NCBI RefSeq assembly: GCF_040685555.1
Contig: NZ_JBFBIK010000019.1
Location: 21,057 to 85,056 of the forward strand
DNA from: Sphaerisporangium sp040685555
GTDB taxonomy: Bacteria > Actinomycetota > Actinomycetes > Streptosporangiales > Streptosporangiaceae
Reading direction: 5' to 3'
DNA: 64,000 bases
The notes under the pieces were generated by a model. That model was not told where the DNA came from. It did no database searches and worked only from the letters and a program-made list of their open reading frames with translations. The translations under genes were made by a program, and so were the position numbers. This document shows, piece by piece, positions 6,814 through 15,565 of the stretch. Position 1 is the stretch's first letter. Each line of letters starts with the position of its first letter.

Positions 6814-9063
6814 ATGGCTAGCTTGCTTGGTCGACTGGGTGGTTGGTGCGCGCGCCACGGTCGCATCGTGCTCGCGGTGTGGATCGTCCTTGCGGGGACG
6901 CTGACGCTGAGCACCGTGGTGTTCGGCCGTCCGGTCAACAGCAACGTCTCCATTCCAGGGACGGACGCCCAGCGCGCCCACGACCTCATGCGCGACGGCT
7001 TCGGACCGGGGTACGACCCGGGCGGCACCGTGCAGGTCGTTCTGTACTCCAAGGACGGCTCGCTGCTGACCGCCGAGCGCAAGCGCGCGGTCGAGAAGGC
7101 CATGGCCGAGATCCGCGAGGTTCCCCACGTGGTCCAGGTGGACACGCCGTACCGCGCGGGCGGGGTCTCGTCCAACCTGATGATCGGCGTCATCACCGTC
7201 CGGCTGTCGGGCAACGATTCGAGCAAGCTGGGGGAGACCTCGCGGCAGATCTCCGAGGCGGCGCAGCCCGTACGGGAGGCCGGTATCGAGGCGGTCCCCG
7301 CCGACAGCGGGACGCCCGCCGACAAGGAGATCAAGACCGGGTCCAGCGAGATCATCGGGCTGGCCTGCGCCCTGCTGGTGCTGCTCCTCGCGTTCGGCAC
7401 GCTCGTCGCCGCGCTGGTGCCCGTCTTCACCGCGATCATCAGCCTCGGCGTCGGTCTCGGCGTCATCGGCGTGCTCGGCCACATCGTGGACGTGCCCAAG
7501 CAGGCGTCGGTCATGGCCTCCATGATCGGTCTGGGCGTGGGCATCGACTACGCCCTGTTCCTGCTGTCACGGCACCGGAAGCTGCTCGCCGACGGCGTGC
7601 CCGTACAGGAGTCCGTCCGGCGTACGACCGCGGGCGCGGGCGGGGCCGTGCTGTTCGCCGGGGGCACCGTCGTGATCGCGCTCACCGCGCTGATGCTCGC
7701 GGGCTTCCCGATGCTGCGCACGCTCGGCTGGATCACCGGCATCTCGGTGGTGTGCGCGGTGCTCACCTCGCTCACCCTGGTGCCCGCGCTGCTCGGCCTC
7801 CTCGGTCACCGCGTCAACGCGCTGCGCCTGCCGTTCGTCGGGCCCCGGCGCCGCAGCGCCCACGCCCCGGCGAACGGCTGGGCCGGGCTCGGCACCTGGG
7901 TCGCGCGACGCCCGTGGCGGGTGCTCGCGGTGTCCGCGGTCGTGCTCGGCGCGCTCGCCGCACCCGCCCTGGCGCTCAAGCTCGGCACCGTGGACGACGG
8001 CTACGCCGATCGCGGGCAACCGGCGCGGCGGGCGTACGAGCTGATGGAGACCGGGTTCGGCCCCGGAAGCAACGGCGCGCTGATCGTCGTCGGCGAGCTG
8101 GACTCCAAGGTCGCGGCCGGCGACCCGCCCGCCCCGGTGGTGAAGGATCTGAAGAACCGCCTGACGTACGTCCCCGGCGTCGCGCACGTGGCACCCGCGA
8201 AGATCAACACCTCGGGGACGTCCGTGCTGTTCCAGGTGGTGCCCGAGTACGCCCCGAGCGACCCGCGGGCGGGGGACGTGGTGCGCGCGGTACGCGGCCT
8301 GCACGTGCCCGGAGCGCGGCTGCACGTGGGCGGCGAGGTCGCGGGCATGGCCGACGCGAGCGACCGCATCGCCGAGCGCACCCCGGCCGTGATCGGCGTC
8401 GTCGTGCTCCTCAGCGCCCTGCTCCTGCTGGTCGCCTTCCGCGCGCCTCTGGTCGCGGCCAAGGCCGCGCTGATGAACCTCATCTCGCTGGGCGCGGCGT
8501 TCGGCGCACTGGCGATCGTCTTCTCGTACGGGCTCGGCAGCGGCCTGGTCGGCATGGACCCGCCTGTGTCGATGGACGGCTCGTACCTGGCGACGATCTT
8601 CTTCACCGTGCCCATCGACTCCTACGTGCCGCTCATGCTGTTCGCCGTGCTGTTCGGGCTGTCCATGGACTACGAGGTGTTCCTGCTGACCTCGGTCCGC
8701 CAGGCGTACCTGCGCTCGGGGGACAACCGGCGCGCGGTCGCCGAGGGGCTCGGCGCGACGGGCCGGGTCATCACGTCCGCAGCGCTGATCATGGTGGTGG
8801 TGTTCGTCGCGTTCATCGCCTACCCGGACCCGCTGGTCAAGGTGTTCGGCGTGGGACTCGCCGTGGCGATCGCCGTGGACGCCACCGTCATCCGCGGGCT
8901 GCTCGTCCCGGCCACGATGGTGCTGCTGGGCCGGCTCAACTGGTGGTGCCCCGCGTGGCTCGACCGGATCCTGCCCAACCTGTCCATCGCCGACCACGCC
9001 GAGGACGACGACGAGCCACCGGTGACACCGGACAAGGACCTGGTCACCACCGGCCGGACCTGA
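6814..9063 (+). CDS. MMPL-family RND transporter
   Basis: A 749-residue inner-membrane exporter of the MMPL class, the usual actinobacterial length. One N-terminal helix (residues 14-35) is followed by a periplasmic loop, then a cluster of helices around 185-345. This pattern is repeated in the second half (helices about 370-390 and 520-720). MMPL motifs include GLGVGIDYALFLLSRHR near 240 and FGLSMDYEVFLLT near 620, carrying the Asp-Tyr pair of the proton relay. Family members export lipids, polyketides or drugs. The divergent TetR gene is the probable repressor. The cargo is unknown and no lipid synthesis gene is adjacent. Confidence 0.92.
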   Translation: MASLLGRLGGWCARHGRIVLAVWIVLAGTLTLSTVVFGRPVNSNVSIPGTDAQRAHDLMRDGFGPGYDPGGTVQVVLYSKDGSLLTAERKRAVEKAMAEIREVPHVVQVDTPYRAGGVSSNLMIGVITVRLSGNDSSKLGETSRQISEAAQPVREAGIEAVPADSGTPADKEIKTGSSEIIGLACALLVLLLAFGTLVAALVPVFTAIISLGVGLGVIGVLGHIVDVPKQASVMASMIGLGVGIDYALFLLSRHRKLLADGVPVQESVRRTTAGAGGAVLFAGGTVVIALTALMLAGFPMLRTLGWITGISVVCAVLTSLTLVPALLGLLGHRVNALRLPFVGPRRRSAHAPANGWAGLGTWVARRPWRVLAVSAVVLGALAAPALALKLGTVDDGYADRGQPARRAYELMETGFGPGSNGALIVVGELDSKVAAGDPPAPVVKDLKNRLTYVPGVAHVAPAKINTSGTSVLFQVVPEYAPSDPRAGDVVRAVRGLHVPGARLHVGGEVAGMADASDRIAERTPAVIGVVVLLSALLLLVAFRAPLVAAKAALMNLISLGAAFGALAIVFSYGLGSGLVGMDPPVSMDGSYLATIFFTVPIDSYVPLMLFAVLFGLSMDYEVFLLTSVRQAYLRSGDNRRAVAEGLGATGRVITSAALIMVVVFVAFIAYPDPLVKVFGVGLAVAIAVDATVIRGLLVPATMVLLGRLNWWCPAWLDRILPNLSIADHAEDDDEPPVTPDKDLVTTGRT

Positions 9064-9103
9064 CCGGCGTCCCGAGCCCGCGCGGGCCGTACGAGCCGTC
9101 GTG

Positions 9104-10099
9104 CTACCGCCCGGCTCCGGCGTCGCGCGGGCGCCTTGCCGCGCGGCGGCCGGTGACTGCGGGGAGCAGCCCGTGGGGCAGGAAGAGGACGACCACGATC
9201 AGCACGAGCGCGTAGACGGCGTACGAGAGCACGCTCGGGGCGTAGCTCGGCATGCCGGGCGCGGTGCCGACGACGTTCAGCGCCTGGACGAGCAGCGTGA
9301 TGGCCGCCGCCCCCACCACCGCCCCCCAGACGGTGCCGAGGCCGCCGACGACGGCCATGACGATGTACTCGATGGACAGGAGCACCGGGAAGGAACCCGG
9401 GGCGACGTACCCGACGTAGAACGCGTAGATGCCGCCCGCCAGCCCGGCGAAGGCCGCGGAGAGGGCGAAGACCACAAGCTTGTAGCGGCCGACCGGAACG
9501 CCGGACGAGGCCGCCGCCGTCTCGCTCGTGGCGAGGGCCCGCAGGGCGCGGCCGGGCCGGGAGTCGATGACGTTGCGCGTCACGAGCATCACCACGGCCA
9601 CCCCGGCCCAGGTCAGGTAGGCGTAGCTCGCGGCGTCGCCCAACTCGAACGGGCCGATGCCGAATCTCGGGATGCCCTGCAGCCCGATGTCGCCGCCCGT
9701 GAACTCCAACTGGCCCGCCAGCGAGAGCAGGATGAGCTGCGTGGCCAGCGTGGCGAACGCCAGGTGGTGCCCGCGCAGGCGCAGGAGGGGGACGCCGATG
9801 ACGGCCGCGAACACCGCCGCGACGACCGGGGCCGCGAGCAGCCCGAGCACCGGGGGGCCGCCGTGCACGGCGAGTATTCCGGCGGTGTAGCCGCCCACCG
9901 CGTAGAAGGCGCCCTGGCCGAGCGAGACCTGACCGGCGTACCCCATCAGCAGCGAGACGCCGACAGTCACCATCGCGGCCAGCCCGAGAAAGATGTAGAC
10001 CGACAGCGCGCTGTCGTCCAGCACCGCGGGAAGGGCCAGCGTGACCGCGCCGACGGCCAGACCGGGGAGCGGGCGTTTCATTCGGGCTCCTCCGGTCAT
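9104..10099 (-). CDS. livM: branched-chain amino acid-type ABC transporter permease (LivM)
   Basis: A roughly 331-residue integral membrane permease of the LivM type, with many hydrophobic helices and the conserved segment GYAGQVSLGQGAFYAVGGY near residue 62 and SIEYIVMAVVGGLGTVWGAV near 265. ATG 10099 overlaps the livH stop in ATGA, with GGAGGAGG upstream. ATG 10081 (MKRPLPG), with GGAGGA six bases before it, is an equally good start. It forms the transmembrane channel with LivH. The assigned class also imports amides, urea, aromatic acids and other carboxylates, so an amino acid substrate should not be assumed. Confidence 0.88.
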   Translation of the reverse strand: MTGGARMKRPLPGLAVGAVTLALPAVLDDSALSVYIFLGLAAMVTVGVSLLMGYAGQVSLGQGAFYAVGGYTAGILAVHGGPPVLGLLAAPVVAAVFAAVIGVPLLRLRGHHLAFATLATQLILLSLAGQLEFTGGDIGLQGIPRFGIGPFELGDAASYAYLTWAGVAVVMLVTRNVIDSRPGRALRALATSETAAASSGVPVGRYKLVVFALSAAFAGLAGGIYAFYVGYVAPGSFPVLLSIEYIVMAVVGGLGTVWGAVVGAAAITLLVQALNVVGTAPGMPSYAPSVLSYAVYALVLIVVVLFLPHGLLPAVTGRRAARRPRDAGAGR

Positions 10100-10956
10100 A
10101 CGGCCTCCTCCAGGACGGTCGCGCGCCGGGCCGACTGGACGACCATGATGATGAGCATCAGGCCGAGGGCGAGCTCCGTCTGGTAGGCCGCGTACCCGTA
10201 CCCCGCGGCCAGGGACTCGGCGACTCCGAGCAGCAGCGCGCCCACCAGGGCGAGACCCGGGCGGGTGAGCGCGCCGAACACGGCGGCGGCGAAGCCGTTG
10301 ACGATGAGCGTGACGTCGGTGTCGAACGAGACGGGCCGCAGCGGGGTCACGAGCACCCCGGCCACCCCGCCGAGCAGCCCGCCGAGGGCGAAGGCCAGCA
10401 GCCCCATCTTGGTGACGTCGATGCCGATGACCCGGGCCGCGTAGGGGTTCGAGGCGCACGCGCTGAACGCTTTGCCGAGGTACGTGCGGCCGAAGAAGGC
10501 GGTGAGCAGCAGGAACGTCACCACCGTGGTCGCGACGACGAGCAGGTGCTGCCACTGGATCCCGACTCCGGCGAGGGTGAGCGAGCCCGGCAGGCCGGGG
10601 AACGAACGCGGCTGGTCCCCCCAGACGAAGATCTCGACCGCGTAGGCGAGCACGCCGACGCCCAGCGTGATGATGAGCGACGACTGCGGGGTGGTGCCCC
10701 GCTTACCGATCGCGAGCAGGCCGGTGAGCAGGCCGGTGGCGGTCGCGATCAGCACGGCCGCCACCTCGCTCACCCCGTGGGGCAGGCCTGCGCCGAGCAG
10801 CCACGACGCGCTCAGCCCCGCGACGACCGCGAACATGCCCTGGGCGAAGTTGACCACCCCGGTCACCCGGTGGACGGCCACCAGGCCGCTCGCGATCAGC
10901 GCGAACCCGCAGCCCACGGCGAGGCCGTTGACGAGGTAGGTCAGGAGCTCTCTCAC
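10096..10956 (-). CDS. livH: branched-chain amino acid-type ABC transporter permease (LivH)
   Basis: A 286-residue LivH-type permease of about eight hydrophobic helices. The family signature LVAVHRVTGVVNFAQGMFAV is near residue 25 and GLLGGVAGVLVTPLRPVSFD near 190. It starts at GTG 10956 with GAAGGG upstream. It overlaps livM by four bases and follows livF by 27 bp. Second channel subunit of the importer. Confidence 0.9.
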   Translation of the reverse strand: MRELLTYLVNGLAVGCGFALIASGLVAVHRVTGVVNFAQGMFAVVAGLSASWLLGAGLPHGVSEVAAVLIATATGLLTGLLAIGKRGTTPQSSLIITLGVGVLAYAVEIFVWGDQPRSFPGLPGSLTLAGVGIQWQHLLVVATTVVTFLLLTAFFGRTYLGKAFSACASNPYAARVIGIDVTKMGLLAFALGGLLGGVAGVLVTPLRPVSFDTDVTLIVNGFAAAVFGALTRPGLALVGALLLGVAESLAAGYGYAAYQTELALGLMLIIMVVQSARRATVLEEAV

Positions 10957-10983
10957 GTCACGGCCCTTCGTCCCCGGACCCGG

Positions 10984-11655
10984 TCACGCCTGGGTCTCCT
11001 CGATCGATCCGCCGAGATAGGCGCTGGCCACCCGAGGACTCCCGGCGAGCTCGGCGCACGGCCCTTCCGCGACGACCCGGCCGGCCTCAAGGACGTACGC
11101 CCGCTCGCACACGCCGAAGGCCAGCCGGGCGTTCTGCTCGATGAGGAGCACGGTGAGCCCCTGGTCCCGGTTGAGTGCCACGAGGTGAGCGGCCAGGTCG
11201 CGGGTCACCATGGGGGCGAGGCCGAGGGACAGCTCGTCCACGACCAGCACATCGGGCCGGGACATCAACGCCCTGCCGAAGGCCACCATCTGCTGCTCGC
11301 CCCCGGACAGGACGCCCGCCCGGCGGCGCCGGAGCTCGGCGAGCCGGGGCAGGAGGCCGAACACGAACGACGGGTCGCGCTCGCGCGAGCGCCAGCCGCC
11401 GAGGCTCAGGTTGTCCTCGACGGTGAGGTCGGGGAAGAGCTGGCGGCCCTCGGGTATGTGCGCGAGCCTGCCGCCGACCTCGACGGTCCCGGACCGCGGG
11501 GAGACGATGCCCGACAGGGTGTCGGCCAGGGTCGACTTGCCCGCTCCGTTCGGCCCGAGCAGCGCGACCATCTCGCCGCGCCGCACGGAGAGCCGGACGT
11601 GGTCGAGCGCGGTCGCCGAGCCGTACGTGACCACCAGGTCCGTGATCTCGATCAT
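10984..11655 (-). CDS. livF: ABC transporter ATP-binding protein (LivF)
   Basis: A 223-residue nucleotide-binding subunit. Walker A GPNGAGKST is near residue 34, the signature LSGGEQQMVAFGRALM near 122, Walker B DVLVVDELSLGLAP near 143 and the H-loop region LLIEQNA near 175. The D-loop reads DELSLGL, as usual for LivF. Start ATG 11655. It pairs with LivG to energise LivHM. It lies inside the five-gene minus-strand operon that begins at the binding protein. Confidence 0.92.
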   Translation of the reverse strand: MIEITDLVVTYGSATALDHVRLSVRRGEMVALLGPNGAGKSTLADTLSGIVSPRSGTVEVGGRLAHIPEGRQLFPDLTVEDNLSLGGWRSRERDPSFVFGLLPRLAELRRRRAGVLSGGEQQMVAFGRALMSRPDVLVVDELSLGLAPMVTRDLAAHLVALNRDQGLTVLLIEQNARLAFGVCERAYVLEAGRVVAEGPCAELAGSPRVASAYLGGSIEETQA

Positions 11656-11687
11656 GCCGCGATCCCCCCGAGGGCTCACGAGCGGGC

Positions 11688-12488
11688 TCACGAGGCTTCT
11701 CCGAGATAGGCGGAGACCACGAGCGGGTCGGCGCGGACCTCGCCGGGAGTGCCCTCGGCGATGATCCGGCCGAGGTCCAGCACGGTGATCCGGTCGGCCA
11801 GCCGGGTGACGAAGGCGACGTCGTGCTCGACCAGCATGATCGTCAGGCCCCCCGCCCGCAGCTCCTCGATCAGCACGGCCAGCGCCTCGCGTTCGCCGGC
11901 CCGCAGGCCTGAGGCGGGTTCGTCCAGGAGCAGGAGGCGCGGCTCCGCGCACAGGGCGCGGGCCACCTGCATGGACCGCTGCTGCCCGAGGGGCAGCAGG
12001 CCCGCCTGCCGGTCGGCCCACGCGCCGAGTCCGACCCGTCCGAGCGCCTCGTCGGCCAGCCGGGCGATCTCCCGCTCGTCGCGCCGGTGCCGGGGGAGCC
12101 GGAGCGCGGCGGCGGTGAAGCCGGTTCGCGTACGGCTGTGCGCGCCGACCATGACGTTCTCCCGGACGGTCATGCCGCGGAACACCCGTGCGCCCTGGAA
12201 GACGATGGAGATGCCGAGCCGCGCGCGCAGGTGCGGGGAAAGGCGGTCGATCCGCGCGGACTCGAAGGAGATGGTGCCCTGGTCGGCGGCGAGATGGCCG
12301 GTGATGAGGTTGAACAGCGTCGACTTGCCCGCGCCGTTGGGCCCGATGATGCCGCGCACCTCACCCCCGGCGATGCCGAGGCTGACGTCGCGCACGGCGT
12401 AGACGCCTCCGAAGGACCGGGAGACCCCGTGGACGCTCAGCACGTCGGCGGACTCCGGCGAACTCGACTGGTCGTGACTTCCCCGCAC
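11688..12488 (-). CDS. livG: ABC transporter ATP-binding protein (LivG)
   Basis: A 266-residue nucleotide-binding subunit. Walker A GPNGAGKST is near residue 49, the LivG-style signature LPLGQQRSMQVARAL near 168, Walker B RLLLLDEPASGL near 187, and the H-loop MLVEHDV near 218. It starts at GTG 12488, 7 bp after the binding-protein stop; alternative internal starts exist but shorten the N-terminal strand. Partner of LivF. Confidence 0.92.
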   Translation of the reverse strand: MRGSHDQSSSPESADVLSVHGVSRSFGGVYAVRDVSLGIAGGEVRGIIGPNGAGKSTLFNLITGHLAADQGTISFESARIDRLSPHLRARLGISIVFQGARVFRGMTVRENVMVGAHSRTRTGFTAAALRLPRHRRDEREIARLADEALGRVGLGAWADRQAGLLPLGQQRSMQVARALCAEPRLLLLDEPASGLRAGEREALAVLIEELRAGGLTIMLVEHDVAFVTRLADRITVLDLGRIIAEGTPGEVRADPLVVSAYLGEAS

Positions 12489-12495
12489 CTGGAAC

Positions 12496-13683
12496 CTACC
12501 CGGCGGCGACGGTCTTGGACAGCTGCTCCCGGGCCCAGCCGGTGGGCACGAACGCCCCGCCCTTCACCGTGTTGATCGAGATGAAGTCCGGCCGCAGCCC
12601 GGAGTGGTCGGACGGCGAGTAGCGGAACCGCCCGTTCGGGGTGACCAGGTCCATGCCCTCCAGCGCCTGCTGCACCTTGGCCTTGTCCGTTCCTCCGGCC
12701 TTCTTGATCGCCTCGAACAGCAGGAGGCTCGCGCTGTAGCCGTCCTGGGCGAACTGCGGCGGCGGGTAGCCGTACTTCTCCTTGAACGGCGTGGCCATCT
12801 GGTCGATGACCTCCTTCTGCCTGCTGGCCGGCAGGTGGTCGCCCACGACGCCGATCGCGCTCTGCACCGTCATGCCCTCGGCGGCGTCGCCCATCGGCTC
12901 CAGCCAGAGCTTGCTGGCCTGCGATCCGGTCAGGAACAGCGGCACCTTCAGCCCCGAGGCGGCGTACTGCTTGCCCGCCGTGACGCCGGGGGCTCCCGAC
13001 CCCCAGAAGACCAGGGCCTGCGCCCCGGAGTCGCGGACGTGCGTGAAGATCGCGCTGAAGTCGGAGGTCGTGGTCTCGTACGGCTCGTCGGTGACGACGG
13101 TCACGCCGTACTTGGCGGCGAGGGCGGCCATGGCCTTGTGCCCGGCCACCGAGTACGCGCTCTTGGTGTCGTGCGCGACCGCGATCTTCGTGATCTCGGT
13201 GGCCCGCATGTACTGCAGATACCGTTCGGCGTACATGCTGGAGAGCGCGGGCGTGACGAAGACGTACGACTTGATCGGCTCCACCTGCTCCTGCGCGGGG
13301 GCCAGGGAGAGATAGGGGATCTTCTCGCGCTGGGCCAGCGGCTCGATGGCGAGCGCGGAGTTGGAGAACACCGGGCCGATGAGCGCGTCGATCTGGCCCT
13401 TGATCTGGTTGAAGGCCACGATCCCCTGGTCGGGCGCCGTCTTGTCGTCCCGCTGGACGAGCTCCACCTTGCGCCCGAGCAGGCCGCCCTTGGCGTTGAC
13501 CTGCTCGACGGCGAGCTCCACGGCCTTCTTGTCCTCGCTGCCGAGCGGGGTGTAGTTGCCGGTCAGGGAGACGATGAGGCCGACCCGGATGGGGCCGTCA
13601 CCCCCGGATCCGCCGCCGGTCGAGCCACCGCACGCGGTCACGGCCAGGGCTAGACAGGCGATCGCTGGGACGAGCTTGCGCAC
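12496..13683 (-). CDS. ABC transporter substrate-binding lipoprotein (LivJ/LivK-like)
   Basis: A 395-residue periplasmic-binding-fold type I protein. It starts at GTG 13683 behind AGGAGG. The signal peptide VRKLVPAIACLALAVTAC ends in a lipobox (VTAC), so Cys18 would be lipidated, and a Gly/Ser linker follows. The mature part begins IRVGLIVSLTGNYTPLG, typical of the family, with DGYSASLLLFEAIKKAGG near the end. It heads the liv operon and is preceded by a good sigma-70-type promoter. Homologous systems import branched-chain amino acids, aromatic or alicyclic acids. Given the setting a carboxylate is plausible, but this is inference. Confidence 0.88.
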   Translation of the reverse strand: MRKLVPAIACLALAVTACGGSTGGGSGGDGPIRVGLIVSLTGNYTPLGSEDKKAVELAVEQVNAKGGLLGRKVELVQRDDKTAPDQGIVAFNQIKGQIDALIGPVFSNSALAIEPLAQREKIPYLSLAPAQEQVEPIKSYVFVTPALSSMYAERYLQYMRATEITKIAVAHDTKSAYSVAGHKAMAALAAKYGVTVVTDEPYETTTSDFSAIFTHVRDSGAQALVFWGSGAPGVTAGKQYAASGLKVPLFLTGSQASKLWLEPMGDAAEGMTVQSAIGVVGDHLPASRQKEVIDQMATPFKEKYGYPPPQFAQDGYSASLLLFEAIKKAGGTDKAKVQQALEGMDLVTPNGRFRYSPSDHSGLRPDFISINTVKGGAFVPTGWAREQLSKTVAAG

Positions 13684-13798
13684 GTGTGCCTCCTGAAGCT
13701 CATGTCGCGGCAACAGGCCCCCGCGCATGCCTCCATCAAGCGCTGGTACGGCCACCGCGCAAGGGAATACGGCGTGATCCGGACCCTCGATCGCCCTG

Positions 13799-13827
13799 AA
13801 TTTAGGCATGGCATTTACAGCTGTCAA
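13799..13827 (-). promoter_or_regulatory. sigma-70-type promoter of the liv operon
   Basis: On the minus strand TTGACA (13822-13827) and TAAATT (13799-13804) are 17 bp apart. This predicts a 5' leader of about 110 nt before the GTG at 13683. No KstR2-like palindrome is present here. Confidence 0.65.
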
Positions 13828-14006
13828 TAGAATGCGCGACATCTTGAAGTGAGGTACGGCGTGGTGGCACAGGTTCGCGAAAGTCCTGCGGGGCAGGCAA
13901 TGCGGTCGCAGTCGGTGCTGCTCACGTTTCTCGGGAACCATGTGTACGGCCGGCCGGTCCGCGTCTTCTCGGGCAGTTCGGACGCCGCCGTTCGTTGGGC
14001 AGAACA

Positions 14007-14035
14007 GTGACAGCCGTCATGCCCTGGCCTAAGTT
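14007..14035 (+). promoter_or_regulatory. promoter of the FadD13-like ligase
   Basis: GTGACA (14007-14012) and TAAGTT (14030-14035) are spaced by 17 bp and lie 35 bp before the ATG at 14070. The ribosome site is GGGAG at 14061. No KstR2-like palindrome was found, so this ligase may be outside that regulon. Confidence 0.6.
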
Positions 14036-14069
14036 GATTGGCGGGATCACCTGACCGTCAGGGAGCGCC

Positions 14070-15557
14070 ATGCGGAATCAGGGCTTGGGTTCGTGGCCGG
14101 GGCGGCGGGCGCGCATGACGCCGGAGCGGGTGGCGCTGAGCCACGACGGCCGCCAGTGGACCTACGCGGAGCTGCACGAGCGGGTCGACCGGCTCGCGTC
14201 GGCGCTTCGCGGCCTCGGGGTGCGGCATGGTGACCGGGTCGCCTTCCTCGGGCTCAACCATCCGGCCCTGGTCGAGACCTTCTTCGCCGCGGGCGCGCTG
14301 GGAGCGGTGTTCGTGCCGCTGAACACGCGCCTGACCGCACCGGAGCTGACCTACATCGTGCGGGACGCGGGCGCGGACATCGTCATCTGCGGGGCCGAGC
14401 ACGAAGAGGTCGGCGCCGCCCTGCCCGTCGCGCGCCGCGTAATGGTCGGGGGGGAGTACGAGGGCCTGCTGGCCGGGGGCGATCCGGAGCCGCTGGACGA
14501 GCCCGTCGGACCGGACGAGCCGTGCCTGATCATGTACACCTCGGGCACGACCGGGCGGCCCAAGGGGGCCGTGCTGAGCCACGCCAACCTGACCTGGAAC
14601 ACCTTCAACCTGCTGGTCGACGTCGAGCTCGCGCATGACGAGGTCACGCTGATCAGCGCTCCGTTGTTCCACATCGCCGCGCTCGCGCAGACCCTGGTGC
14701 CCACGGTGCTGAAGGGCGGCAGGTCCATCCTGCTGCCGTCGTTCGACGTCGATGAGGTGATCGGCCTCATCGAGTCCGAACGGGTGACGCTGATGTTCGG
14801 GGTCCCGGCGATGTTCACCTTCCTGGCCCAGTCGCCCCGGTGGAGCGAGGCCGACCTCTCCAGCCTGCGCAACCTGCTGTGCGGCGGCGCGCCCGTGCCG
14901 GAGCCGCTGATCCGGACGTATCAGGCGCGCGGGCTGACCTTCCTGCAGGGCTACGGCATGACGGAGACCTCGCCGGGCGCCCTGTTCCTGGCGGCCGAGC
15001 ACTCCGTACGCAAGGCGGGCACCGCGGGCGTGCCGTGCTTCTTCTCCGACGTCCGGCTGGTCGATCCCGACGGGGTGGACGTCGCGCCCGGTGAGCCCGG
15101 CGAGGTGATCGTCCAGGGGCCGAACGTGATGACGGGCTACTGGGAACGCCCGGATGAGACCGCGACAGTAGTGTCGGAGGACGGATGGTTCCACTCGGGT
15201 GACCTCGCCCTCGCCGACCAGGACGGATATATCCGGATCGTCGACCGGGTCAAGGACATGATCATCTCTGGTGGTGAGAACATCTACCCCGCCGAGGTCG
15301 AAAGCGTCCTGTACGGGCACCCCGCCGTCGCCGAGTGCGCGGTCATCGGGGTGCCCGACGACAAGTGGGGCGAGGTGGGCAGGGCCCTGGTCGTCCTGCG
15401 GCCGGGGATGACCGCCGAGCCGCATGACCTGCTCGGCCACCTCTCCGGGCGGCTGGCGAGCTACAAGATCCCCAAACGGGTGGAGTTCGTGTCGGCCCTG
15501 CCGCGAAACGGGGCGGGCAAGGTCCTCAAGTCACGTCTGCGGTTCCTCTACGGCTGA
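14070..15557 (+). CDS. fatty-acyl/carboxylate-CoA ligase, FadD13-like
   Basis: A 495-residue adenylate-forming enzyme making acyl-CoA from a carboxylate, ATP and CoA. The P-loop TSGTTGRPKG is at residues 157-166, the A5 motif GYGMTE near 296, the hinge region GWFHSGDLA near 370 with RVKDMIISGGENIYPAEVES downstream, and the catalytic C-terminal Lys in NGAGKVLK at about 484. All core residues are intact and its layout resembles mycobacterial FadD13. It is followed after 8 bp by the amidohydrolase gene, probably co-transcribed. It could activate a steroid-derived or fatty acid; the substrate is not deducible. Confidence 0.9.
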   Translation: MRNQGLGSWPGRRARMTPERVALSHDGRQWTYAELHERVDRLASALRGLGVRHGDRVAFLGLNHPALVETFFAAGALGAVFVPLNTRLTAPELTYIVRDAGADIVICGAEHEEVGAALPVARRVMVGGEYEGLLAGGDPEPLDEPVGPDEPCLIMYTSGTTGRPKGAVLSHANLTWNTFNLLVDVELAHDEVTLISAPLFHIAALAQTLVPTVLKGGRSILLPSFDVDEVIGLIESERVTLMFGVPAMFTFLAQSPRWSEADLSSLRNLLCGGAPVPEPLIRTYQARGLTFLQGYGMTETSPGALFLAAEHSVRKAGTAGVPCFFSDVRLVDPDGVDVAPGEPGEVIVQGPNVMTGYWERPDETATVVSEDGWFHSGDLALADQDGYIRIVDRVKDMIISGGENIYPAEVESVLYGHPAVAECAVIGVPDDKWGEVGRALVVLRPGMTAEPHDLLGHLSGRLASYKIPKRVEFVSALPRNGAGKVLKSRLRFLYG

Positions 15558-15565
15558 AGGTACAG

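Noticed and set aside
6818..6832. Half-site TGCTTGGT near the MMPL start
   Set aside because: Only one arm, inside coding sequence, and the MMPL gene has its own TetR dyad.
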